A DNA stretch of 32,002 nt from the NCBI GenBank assembly GCA_035302865.1, contig DATGSF010000250.1, forward strand, positions 1 through 32,002, in the 5' to 3' direction. A program made the position numbers and the translations under genes. The DNA is from DATGSF01 sp035302865. Its GTDB lineage: Bacteria > Bacteroidota > Bacteroidia > Chitinophagales > Chitinophagaceae. The stretch's first letter is position 1. Every line of letters begins with the position of its first letter. Below the pieces are notes generated by a model. It was not told the origin of the DNA. It saw only the letters and a list, made by a program, of their open reading frames with translations, and did not search any database. Below are positions 17,063 to 24,848 of this stretch, piece by piece.

Positions 17063-18592
17063 ATGAAAAACTTATACTTAATAAAGGTTATTAGTATTAT
17101 TTTTACTTTTGCCTTAATATCATTTTCATCATTGAATGCACAAACTTATTGCAATGTTCAAATAAATGAAGTTGGTGAACCAATTACTTTGGTTAAGTTT
17201 GCGAATATTGATCATAGAACCTCCAATGCATCTCCATTTATTTGGGCATGGGAGAATTTTCTCGATACTTATGCTTATGTTCAAGCTGGAAGTAGTTATG
17301 AAATTAGATTAGAAGGACATACTGACGGGAATTTTACCTGTTATTTTTCCGTATGGATTGATTGGAATCAGAATGGTGTTTTTGACGAATTAGAACGATA
17401 TGATATTGGATCAGTTACCAGTTCAAATGGTAATGATGGTAAGCATACGTTGGGTACTATTTCTGTTCCAGCAAATGCATTAGAGGGGGTCACTCGAATG
17501 CGCGTATTTAAAAATTGGGACGTTTATCCTTCAGGGCCCTGTGCATCACATAATTATGGACAAGCAGAAGATTATTCTGTTGTAGTTTCAAATTACACAA
17601 CTCCTACTAATACAAATAATGATAAGTTTACTTCTGCCTTAGCTACAACAGGTTTGAATGTTAATTTTGAATATTCAGGAACTACTGGAATTCATCGATA
17701 CCGTGATTTTACCTACGAAAAACCGGTTACTGAAGAGGTTAAAGTAAGTCATAGTTTTAATTTCAATCATCAATTTATTGGAGGTGCTCATACATTAAAA
17801 GTTTGGGCTGACTTTAATAATGATGCGAACTTTACTGAAGATGAGGTTATTTACTTAGGGCATAGTGCTTCTAGCAGTCTAACTGATCAAATTACTATTC
17901 CTGCTAATGTAAATCCTGGCACTTATAGATTGCGTTTTAGATCTATTTCTGGTGGAACTTTAAATAGTACACTTTCGCCTGATGCTAATGTAAATGATGG
18001 TACAACTATAGATTTTTTATTAAAAACTATTCCAGTGCCTCTTCCAGTAGAAATGTCAGAATTAAGTGGATTCTTGGATAATAATAAAGCAAATTTATAT
18101 TGGGAAACTTATAAAGAAGTGGATAACCAAGGATTTGAATTACAAAAATCAATCGACGGGAAAAACTTTGAGACAATTGGCTTTGTGAAATCACAAGCAG
18201 TTGATGGTAATAGTGCATCTATTTTAAAATATGAATTTGTAGATCAAAAAGTTATTAACAAGGAAACTTATTATAGATTAAAACAAGTAGATATTGAAAA
18301 ATCTTTTAATTATTCTAATGTAATCTCCTTGAAACCAAGAAACATTAAGGATGATTTAAAGCTTTTAGCTTATCCTAATCCTTTTAAAAATACTTTGATC
18401 TTAACAAGACAAAATGGGAAAGTAGATATTGCGAAAATTAGTATAATTGATATTTCAGGAAAGATAGTTCTAGAAAAAAATATGGATACTGATAAAATTA
18501 ATATTGAAACGCAAAACTTACCTAATGGAACTTACTTTATCAAATATGAAGATGGGGTTTCAAATACAATAATAAAAGTAAATAAGTTTTAA
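17063..18592 (+). CDS. Secreted GEVED-domain protein with type A T9SS C-terminal sorting domain
   Basis: A 509-residue exported protein. A signal peptide spans residues 1-26 (cleavage after SLNA, before QTYC). A GEVED-type beta domain lies at about 78-176, with FSVWIDWNQNGVFDELE and the terminal GQAEDYSV signature. A second, more diverged copy lies at about 230-320 (LKVWADFNNDANFTEDE, then PGTYRLRFRS). An Ig-like module (about 328-425, LPVEMSELSGFLDNNKANLYW) leads into the type A sorting domain at about 434-509, starting with LAYPNPFKN and ending NGTYFIKYEDGVSNTIIKV. Substrates of type IX secretion are carried across the outer membrane and released or anchored at the surface. GEVED domains are common in adhesins and secreted enzymes; no catalytic domain is visible, so a surface or adhesive role is inferred. 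Confidence 0.88.
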   Translation: MKNLYLIKVISIIFTFALISFSSLNAQTYCNVQINEVGEPITLVKFANIDHRTSNASPFIWAWENFLDTYAYVQAGSSYEIRLEGHTDGNFTCYFSVWIDWNQNGVFDELERYDIGSVTSSNGNDGKHTLGTISVPANALEGVTRMRVFKNWDVYPSGPCASHNYGQAEDYSVVVSNYTTPTNTNNDKFTSALATTGLNVNFEYSGTTGIHRYRDFTYEKPVTEEVKVSHSFNFNHQFIGGAHTLKVWADFNNDANFTEDEVIYLGHSASSSLTDQITIPANVNPGTYRLRFRSISGGTLNSTLSPDANVNDGTTIDFLLKTIPVPLPVEMSELSGFLDNNKANLYWETYKEVDNQGFELQKSIDGKNFETIGFVKSQAVDGNSASILKYEFVDQKVINKETYYRLKQVDIEKSFNYSNVISLKPRNIKDDLKLLAYPNPFKNTLILTRQNGKVDIAKISIIDISGKIVLEKNMDTDKINIETQNLPNGTYFIKYEDGVSNTIIKVNKF

Positions 18593-18610
18593 AATTTACA
18601 TTTCTAAATA

Positions 18611-18663
18611 AAAAAGCAGATGTTTAAAATAATACATTTTTTATATTTAAACATCTGCTTTTT
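18611..18663 (+). terminator. Strong terminator after the GEVED/T9SS gene
   Basis: A perfect 18-bp stem: AAAAAGCAGATGTTTAAA (18611-18628) pairs with 18646-18663, which ends in a T-tract. The loop is 17 nt of A/T-rich sequence. Confidence 0.9.
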
Positions 18664-18749
18664 CTATTCCAAAATATATAGTTAAATTTTGTATGCTAGA
18701 AAGTTAAAAGTTTTTTGTATCTTGGTACTTAAAAAAAATAAAAATTAAT

Positions 18750-19307
18750 ATGGCGGTTACACCTTCTAATATGATAGCTTTGGGAACCAAAGCTTATGAT
18801 TTTTCTTTATGGAATCCTAAAGAACAAAAAAATAATTCCTTACATGAAATTAAAGGAGATAAAGGAACTTTAATTATTTTTATGTGTAATCATTGTCCTT
18901 TTGTAGTGCATATAATTGAAAAGCTGGTTGCAATTTATGAAGAATTTAATGATAAGGGCGTTCAATTTATAGCAATAAATGCAAATGATGTTGAAAATTA
19001 CCCAGAAGATTCTCCAGAAAATATGTTGCAATTTGCTAAAAAATGGAATTTGAAATTTCCTTATTTATTTGATGAAAGTCAAGATATAGCAAAAAAATAT
19101 CAAGCTGCATGTACTCCCGATTTTTATTTATTTGATAAAGAGTTGGAACTGGTATATAGAGGCCGAATGGATGGATCAACACCAGGTAACAATATTCCTA
19201 ATACTGGTGAAGATTTGATAAGAGCTATTGAGAATTTATTAGCAAATAAAGCACCTTTAGATGATCAAAAGCATAGCTTGGGTTGTAATATAAAATGGAA
19301 AGAATAA
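18750..19307 (+). CDS. Thioredoxin-fold family protein (AhpC/TSA-like)
   Basis: A 185-residue cytoplasmic protein with no signal peptide. It has a thioredoxin/peroxiredoxin fold: LIIFMCNHCPFVVHIIEKL carries a C46-x-x-C49 pair after the first core strand, followed by GVQFIAINANDVENYPED, a helix-strand region and the cis-Pro segment AACTPDFYLFDKELELVYRG. The MCNHCPFV motif is typical of a conserved family annotated as thioredoxin family or redoxin-domain protein. It is probably a thiol-disulfide reductase or peroxidase-like protein; the substrate is unknown. A weak TATCTTGG -7-like sequence lies at 18718-18725. sodC lies 83 bp downstream with no terminator between, so the two oxidative-stress-type genes may be co-transcribed. 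Confidence 0.85.
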   Translation: MAVTPSNMIALGTKAYDFSLWNPKEQKNNSLHEIKGDKGTLIIFMCNHCPFVVHIIEKLVAIYEEFNDKGVQFIAINANDVENYPEDSPENMLQFAKKWNLKFPYLFDESQDIAKKYQAACTPDFYLFDKELELVYRGRMDGSTPGNNIPNTGEDLIRAIENLLANKAPLDDQKHSLGCNIKWKE

Positions 19308-19390
19308 ATATAATAGATTAAATTATTTTTTAAAAATGAACAATTGTAACTAAAAAATGTAAATAGAACTATAACAAAATAATTTAAAAA

Positions 19391-19990
19391 ATGAATAAAG
19401 TATTAACTTACATTGCTATCGGCTCATCAATTTGTTTATTTGCTTGTAATGAGCAACAAAAAGAATCTGCTAGAGATTTTGTAGATAGTGTAGAAACAAA
19501 AACAGAAAGAGCATTTGAAAGCGCAGATGAAGGCTTTGAACATATAATAACTGTAAATTTAGAATCAAAGAGTAATTCTAATGCAAGCGGTCAAGCTGTT
19601 TTTAAGGAAAAAAACGGCATAGTGCATTTAGAGGTGGATATGATTGGATTGCAACCCAATCAAGAACATGCTATTCATTTACATGAAAATGGTGACTGTT
19701 CTTCCGATGATGGATCATCTGCTGGAGGTCATTGGAACCCTACAAATCATGAACATGGTAAATGGAATGATAATGATGGATTTCATAAAGGAGATATTGG
19801 AAACTTGAAAGCTAATGATAGAGGAGAAGCAACTTTGACTTTTAAAACTGATGAATGGTGTATTTCTTGTGATGATGTTACAAAAAATATAATGAATAAA
19901 TCAGTTATAGTCCATGAAAAAAAGGATGACTTTAAAACACAACCAACTGGTGATGCAGGTGGCAGAATAGCTTGTGGTGTGATAGAATAA
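19391..19990 (+). CDS. sodC: Superoxide dismutase [Cu-Zn], lipoprotein
   Basis: A 199-residue protein with a lipobox (LFAC, Cys19), so probably lipid-anchored in the envelope. The SodC domain spans about 50-198. Visible copper ligands are H96 and H98 (IHLHENGDC), bridging H114 (GGHWNP) and H175 (VIVHEKKDD). Zinc ligands are H122, H132 and D135 (FHKGDIGNL). The active-site arginine R192 and the disulfide cysteines C103 and C195 (GGRIACG) are present. The full set predicts an active enzyme that dismutates superoxide to H2O2 and O2. There is an extra CxxC pair, C157/C160 (WCISCDD). It lies 83 bp after the thioredoxin-fold gene with no promoter match in the gap. A terminator follows the stop. Confidence 0.93.
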   Translation: MNKVLTYIAIGSSICLFACNEQQKESARDFVDSVETKTERAFESADEGFEHIITVNLESKSNSNASGQAVFKEKNGIVHLEVDMIGLQPNQEHAIHLHENGDCSSDDGSSAGGHWNPTNHEHGKWNDNDGFHKGDIGNLKANDRGEATLTFKTDEWCISCDDVTKNIMNKSVIVHEKKDDFKTQPTGDAGGRIACGVIE

Positions 19991-20009
19991 GAATTATATA
20001 TTAAATTTT

Positions 20010-20040
20010 AAAAGAGCTTGCAATATTCAAGCTCTTTTTT
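20010..20040. terminator. Terminator between sodC and the methyltransferase gene
   Basis: A perfect 11-bp stem, AAAAGAGCTTG (20010-20020) with CAAGCTCTTTT (20028-20038), 7-nt loop, followed by more T. A and T runs on both sides allow use by both converging genes. Confidence 0.88.
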
Positions 20041-21230
20041 TATTTCTTTTGATATATAATTGTTTTTAAATAAATTCCTTCAGGAAAAGAAATAGGATGA
20101 TCAATATCATGAAGTACTATTTTATGAATTTCCCATGCATTAGGATGTAAAACCTTTTTATGTGCATTTTTAAAAGCTTCTAAACTTATTCTGCTAGAAC
20201 ATGAACCTAGAAGTAAACTACCATTTTTTCTTGTTAAGCTAGCACCTAATTCTGCTAAACGTTCATATTGTTTTAATGCTGTTTTTATTTCCGATTCTTG
20301 CTTGGCAAATGAAGGTGGATCAAGGATTATAATATCAAATTGTTTATTCTGTCGTATTAAATCCTCTAATATTTTTATAGCATCTCCAGTTAATGGATTC
20401 CATTTGCTACTATCCAGTTTATTTAAACTTATTTGTTTTTTCGCCATATCCATTGCATGTGAACTAATATCTACTGAAGTTAAAGATTTAGCACCAGCAT
20501 ATAGAGCATGTATGCCGAAACCACCCACATAAGAAAAGACATCTAAAACATCTTTATTTTGAGCATGTTGTTGTACCCAATATCTATTAGGTCTTTGATC
20601 TAGGAAAAATCCTGTTTTATGTCCCTCAATTAGATTAGAGTAAAATAAAACATTGTATTCTTCAAAAACTACTTCGCTTTTGCTTAAATCCTTTCCAATT
20701 ATATCACCTTCATTATAATCATAATACTTGCTATCTTGTAGTTTCCTACTAAAACGAAAAATTATGCGTTTTAAGTTAAACACCTCCTGCAGTAAAGGAA
20801 GCAAGCTGTCTAAATAATTTTTCCATATTTTACTGTATATCTTTAAAACTCCATTTTGTGCATATACATCTAAAATAAGACCAGGGAAACTATCATTTTC
20901 CCCATGGATTGCGCGATAAGCATTTGTATAATTTTCAAATAACTCTCTTCTTTTTTCTTTTGCGATTTCACATTGTTTTTTCCAAAAACTAGTATCTAAT
21001 TTTAGATAATTAGCTCTGTGAATAATCTTGATACGTATGATTTCATCCTGCTCCCATAATCCAAAAGCATAGGGTTTATTTGTTTTTATATCAAACAATA
21101 TACATAAAGAGCCATTTTCTTTTTTATCTTCTGGACCTTTAATAATGCTATTTTCAAAAACCCAGGGGTGTCCTTTTTTAACTGCCGTTTCAGCAGATTT
21201 ACTTAATTTTATAGCTATATTAGATAACAT
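20040..21230 (-). CDS. Class I rRNA methyltransferase, RlmI-like (23S rRNA m5C)
   Basis: A 396-residue protein matching the RlmI/YccW family. An N-terminal PUA domain (about 1-75, with KKGHPWVFENSI) is followed by a short linker domain and a Rossmann SAM-methyltransferase domain. SAM motif I is DVFSYVGGFGIHALYAGA (at about 230), the acidic ribose contact is SVDIS, and the target-base motif is ILDPPSFAK. The late GSCSSRI segment contains the cysteine expected of a cytosine-C5 enzyme. E. coli RlmI methylates C1962 of 23S rRNA; the same target is inferred here. The gene starts 64 bp after the IcmF stop, beyond a terminator, and no good -7 element is visible. Confidence 0.88.
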   Translation of the reverse strand: MLSNIAIKLSKSAETAVKKGHPWVFENSIIKGPEDKKENGSLCILFDIKTNKPYAFGLWEQDEIIRIKIIHRANYLKLDTSFWKKQCEIAKEKRRELFENYTNAYRAIHGENDSFPGLILDVYAQNGVLKIYSKIWKNYLDSLLPLLQEVFNLKRIIFRFSRKLQDSKYYDYNEGDIIGKDLSKSEVVFEEYNVLFYSNLIEGHKTGFFLDQRPNRYWVQQHAQNKDVLDVFSYVGGFGIHALYAGAKSLTSVDISSHAMDMAKKQISLNKLDSSKWNPLTGDAIKILEDLIRQNKQFDIIILDPPSFAKQESEIKTALKQYERLAELGASLTRKNGSLLLGSCSSRISLEAFKNAHKKVLHPNAWEIHKIVLHDIDHPISFPEGIYLKTIIYQKK

Positions 21231-21250
21231 ATTTTTATTTTGATAAAAAT

Positions 21251-21274
21251 AAAAGCCGGACTTATCCGACTTTT
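21251..21274 (-). terminator. Terminator after icmF
   Basis: On the minus strand AAAAGTCGGA pairs with TCCGGCTTTT (10 bp, one G-U) around a 4-nt loop, followed by A/T-rich sequence with T runs. It lies 21-44 bp downstream of the IcmF stop. Confidence 0.8.
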
Positions 21275-21294
21275 ATTTCACTAAGATTTAATGC

Positions 21295-24200
21295 TTACAT
21301 ATTTCTTCGGTATTGACCACCTACTTCAAATAAAGCTTCGGTGATTTGACCTAAAGAACAATACTTAACAGTTTCCATTAATTCTTCAAAAATATTACCA
21401 TTATTCATTGCAACTTTACGCAGTTTTTCCAACATTTCTTTTCCTTTCTCCCCAGAACTTTTCCATAAATTATGCACATTTGCAATTTGGAAATCTTTTT
21501 CTTCTTGCGTTGAACGAATTACCTCACCTGGAATTATAGTAGGGGAACCTTCTGAAGATAAGAAAGTATTCACTCCGATAATTGGAAATTCTCCTGTATG
21601 TTTTAATGTTTCATAATGTAAGCTTTCTTCCTGTATTTTGCTACGTTGGTACATCGTTTCCATAGCACCGAGAACTCCTCCTCTTTCTGTTATTCTATCA
21701 AATTCAGCATATACTGCTTCTTCAACTAAATCTGTCAACTCTTCAATAATAAAAGAACCTTGTAAAGGGTTTTCATTTTTTGCCAAACCTAATTCTTTAT
21801 TAATAATTAATTGAATAGCCATTGCTCTACGAACACTTTCTTCAGTAGGCGTTGTAATAGCTTCATCGTAGGCATTTGTATGTAAGGAATTACAATTATC
21901 ATAAATAGCATACAAAGCTTGAAGGGTAGTGCGAATGTCATTAAAATCAATTTCTTGAGCATGTAAAGAGCGTCCCGAAGTTTGAATATGATATTTTAAC
22001 ATTTGAGAACGCGTATTTCCACCATATTTATTTTTCATTGCTTTAGCCCAAATTCGGCGTGCCACTCTTCCAATTACGCTATATTCTGGATCAATACCAT
22101 TACTAAAAAAGAAGGATAAATTGGGTGCAAATGCATCAATATCCATACCTCTACTTAAATAATATTCAACAAATGTAAATCCATTAGATAAAGTAAAGGC
22201 TAACTGGGAAATAGGATTAGCACCTGCTTCTGCAATATGATAACCAGATATGGAAACAGAATAAAAATTTCTAACACCATTATCAATAAAATACTGCTGA
22301 ACATCTCCCATAACTTTTAAAGAAAACTCTGTCGAGTATATACAAGTATTTTGTGCTTGATCCTCTTTTAGAATATCTGCCTGAACTGTTCCACGTACCT
22401 TCTTTAAAGTATCTTCTTTAATTCTAGCATAAGTTTCTTTGTCTAAAACCTGATCACCTGTCACACCTAATAACATTAAACCTAAGCCATTATTTCCTTC
22501 AGGTAATTGACCATTCTTGCCTTCTGCTTTTTTTCCAATACCAACATTGCTGCTATAATAAGGTCTCGGCAATCCTTTTTCCTTATAAATTGCATCAATT
22601 TTAGCATTGATTTCTTCTTCTAATCCATTTTCTACTATGTACTTTTCACATTGTTGATCAATGGCAGCATTCATAAAGAAAGCGGTTATTGTTGGAGCTG
22701 GACCGTTAATTGTCATGGAAACAGAAGTGGTAGGATCTGCTAAATCAAAACCAGAATATAGCTTTTTTGCATCATCAAGAGTAGGTACACTTACTCCTGC
22801 ATTGCCAATTTTACCATATATATCAGGTCTATAATCAGGGTCTTGACCATAAAGAGTTACCGAATCAAATGCAGTACTTAATCGTGCCGCAGGCAAACCC
22901 TTACTTACATAATGAAAGCGTTTGTTTGTACGCTCTGGACCTCCTTCTCCAGCAAACATTCTTGTAGGGTCTTCTCCTTCTCTTTTAAAAGGATAAATTC
23001 CAGCTGCATACGGGAATTCACCAGGGAAGTTTTCCATTAAAGACCATTCTAAAATTTCACCCCATGCTTCATATTTAGGAACTGCAATTTTAGGGATTTG
23101 CAATTGAGATAAGCTCTCAGTATGTGTTTTGATTTTAATTTCTTTATCTCTTACTTTAAAACTAAAGATTTCATCTTGATATTTTTTCTTCTTTTCTGGC
23201 CACTCCTCAATTAATTTTAAGTTCTTAGGGTCAATATTCAATGCTATATTTTCATAATGCTCTTGTAGCGACTTTATCAAACGATCTTTGTCTTCAATAG
23301 TAGAGTTTTGTAAACTTTCTATAGATTTATGAATACCATAAAGTTCTTGTGCTATTTTGGCTTGTGCTTTTGCATTTTCGTTATATCTTTTATTCTCTTC
23401 GACAATTTCGCTTAAATAACGAATTCGAGCAGGTGGAATTATATATATTTTTTCACTGTCCTCATCAACTTCAGGGAAGTTGCTTTTTAAATCCGCGCCA
23501 GTTTTTTCCACTATAGTGTCCATTAATGCTTTATAAAGCCTATTGGTTCCAGGATCGTTAAATTGTGAAGCAATTGATCCATATACTGGCATCTCATCTG
23601 GCTTTTTATCAAAATACTGATGATTTCTTTGGTATTGTTTTTTTACATCACGTAAAGCATCTAATGCACCTTTTTTATCAAATTTGTTTAATGCAACAAT
23701 ATCTGCAAAATCCAACATGTCGATTTTTTCTAATTGTGTTGCTGCACCATATTCTGGAGTCATTACGTACATACTTACATCGCAATGATCCGTAATTTGT
23801 GTGTCTGATTGACCAATTCCTGAGGTTTCTAAAATTATTAAATCAAAATTTGCTGCTTGTAAAATATGCACAGCATCTTGAATATGTTTAGAAACAGCTA
23901 AATTACTTTGTCGCGTCGCCATAGATCGCATGTAAACACGTTCATTATTGATGGCGTTCATTCGAATTCTATCTCCTAATAATGCTCCTCCAGTTTTTCT
24001 TTTAGAAGGATCTACAGAAATAATTCCAATATTCTTTTCTGGAAAATCTATTAAAAATCTTCTTACAATTTCGTCAACAGTTGAGCTTTTACCAGCTCCT
24101 CCTGTTCCTGTGATTCCTAAAACAGGACTGTTGCTTTTTGCGGCTAATTTTTCGACTTCTGATATGGCTTTTTTTGTAAGCTCCTCTTCGCTTGCATTTT

Positions 24201-24708
24201 CAACAGCTGAAATTAATCGTGCTATGGCATAATTGTTTTTTTCTTTTAATAAAGAAACTTCATTTTTTAAATCTCTACCTGTAGGATAGTCACTTTTCTT
24301 TAATAAATCTATAATCATTCCTACCAAACCCATTGATCTACCATCATCAGGAGAATAAATCTTATCAATTCCATATGCTTCTAATTCTTTAATCTCTTCA
24401 GGTAAAATTACACCACCTCCTCCTGCAAATATTTTAATATGTCCACAATTTGCCTCCTCTAGCAAATCATACATGTATTTTAAATATTCTACATGTCCTC
24501 CTTGATAAGATGTCATTGCTATAGCATTTGCATCTTCTTGGATTGCGCAATTTACCACTTCTTGTACACTTCTATCATGTCCCAAATGTATCACTTCAGC
24601 ACCATTGGATTGCATAATTCTACGCATGATATTTATAGCTGCATCATGTCCATCAAAAAGAGAGGCTGCTGTTACTATTCTAATTTTATTTTTAGGTGTA
24701 TATGCCAT
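21295..24708 (-). CDS. icmF: Fused isobutyryl-CoA mutase IcmF (B12 domain, G-protein chaperone, mutase)
   Basis: A 1137-residue fusion. Residues 1-140 form a B12-binding domain with DGHDAA (H21, the lower cobalt ligand) and FAGGGGV. Residues about 190-430 form a MeaB/ArgK-like GTPase with P-loop GTGGAGKSS (201-209) and NKFD; in this family it loads and protects adenosylcobalamin. Residues about 530-1137 form the mutase barrel (YAAGIYPFKREGEDPTRMFAGEG). F585 (RMFAGEG) aligns with Tyr89, and Q786 (DQAQNTCIYS) with Arg207, of methylmalonyl-CoA mutase; both replacements are the IcmF signature and favour isobutyryl-CoA/n-butyryl-CoA as substrate. About 57 residues are added between these sites compared with compact mutases. 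The ATG at 24708 is 28 bp after a TAAATTTG -7 element. Databases often label such proteins methylmalonyl-CoA mutase. Confidence 0.92.
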   Translation of the reverse strand: MAYTPKNKIRIVTAASLFDGHDAAINIMRRIMQSNGAEVIHLGHDRSVQEVVNCAIQEDANAIAMTSYQGGHVEYLKYMYDLLEEANCGHIKIFAGGGGVILPEEIKELEAYGIDKIYSPDDGRSMGLVGMIIDLLKKSDYPTGRDLKNEVSLLKEKNNYAIARLISAVENASEEELTKKAISEVEKLAAKSNSPVLGITGTGGAGKSSTVDEIVRRFLIDFPEKNIGIISVDPSKRKTGGALLGDRIRMNAINNERVYMRSMATRQSNLAVSKHIQDAVHILQAANFDLIILETSGIGQSDTQITDHCDVSMYVMTPEYGAATQLEKIDMLDFADIVALNKFDKKGALDALRDVKKQYQRNHQYFDKKPDEMPVYGSIASQFNDPGTNRLYKALMDTIVEKTGADLKSNFPEVDEDSEKIYIIPPARIRYLSEIVEENKRYNENAKAQAKIAQELYGIHKSIESLQNSTIEDKDRLIKSLQEHYENIALNIDPKNLKLIEEWPEKKKKYQDEIFSFKVRDKEIKIKTHTESLSQLQIPKIAVPKYEAWGEILEWSLMENFPGEFPYAAGIYPFKREGEDPTRMFAGEGGPERTNKRFHYVSKGLPAARLSTAFDSVTLYGQDPDYRPDIYGKIGNAGVSVPTLDDAKKLYSGFDLADPTTSVSMTINGPAPTITAFFMNAAIDQQCEKYIVENGLEEEINAKIDAIYKEKGLPRPYYSSNVGIGKKAEGKNGQLPEGNNGLGLMLLGVTGDQVLDKETYARIKEDTLKKVRGTVQADILKEDQAQNTCIYSTEFSLKVMGDVQQYFIDNGVRNFYSVSISGYHIAEAGANPISQLAFTLSNGFTFVEYYLSRGMDIDAFAPNLSFFFSNGIDPEYSVIGRVARRIWAKAMKNKYGGNTRSQMLKYHIQTSGRSLHAQEIDFNDIRTTLQALYAIYDNCNSLHTNAYDEAITTPTEESVRRAMAIQLIINKELGLAKNENPLQGSFIIEELTDLVEEAVYAEFDRITERGGVLGAMETMYQRSKIQEESLHYETLKHTGEFPIIGVNTFLSSEGSPTIIPGEVIRSTQEEKDFQIANVHNLWKSSGEKGKEMLEKLRKVAMNNGNIFEELMETVKYCSLGQITEALFEVGGQYRRNM

Positions 24709-24736
24709 AATAATAAACTATCCTTTAAATTTATCG

Positions 24737-24744
24737 CAAATTTA
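24737..24744 (-). promoter_or_regulatory. -7 element TAAATTTG for icmF
   Basis: A perfect TAnnTTTG match on the minus strand, 28 bp before the icmF ATG. The nearest upstream TTTG is at 14 bp, short of the ideal spacing, so only the -7 half is supported. Confidence 0.45.
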
Positions 24745-24798
24745 CAAAAAATTGCCTACAAAGGAAATGAAATTTTTAATTATGTATTAAATGAAAAA

Positions 24799-24828
24799 TG
24801 CAGCCTATTGCAATAATAATAAGCTGCA
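24799..24828 (-). terminator. Terminator after the gliding-motility CTD gene
   Basis: On the minus strand TGCAGCTTATT pairs with AATAGGCTGCA (11 bp, one G-U) around an 8-nt loop, followed by TTTTTC. It lies 21-50 bp after the stop at 24849. Confidence 0.78.
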
Positions 24829-24848
24829 CTTTTTATATAGCTGTGTTT

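Noticed and set aside
21295..24708. DGHDAA in the IcmF B12 domain as a damaged DxHxxG motif
   Set aside because: The Asp and His that matter for cobalt ligation are present, and I believe this variant is usual in IcmF proteins.
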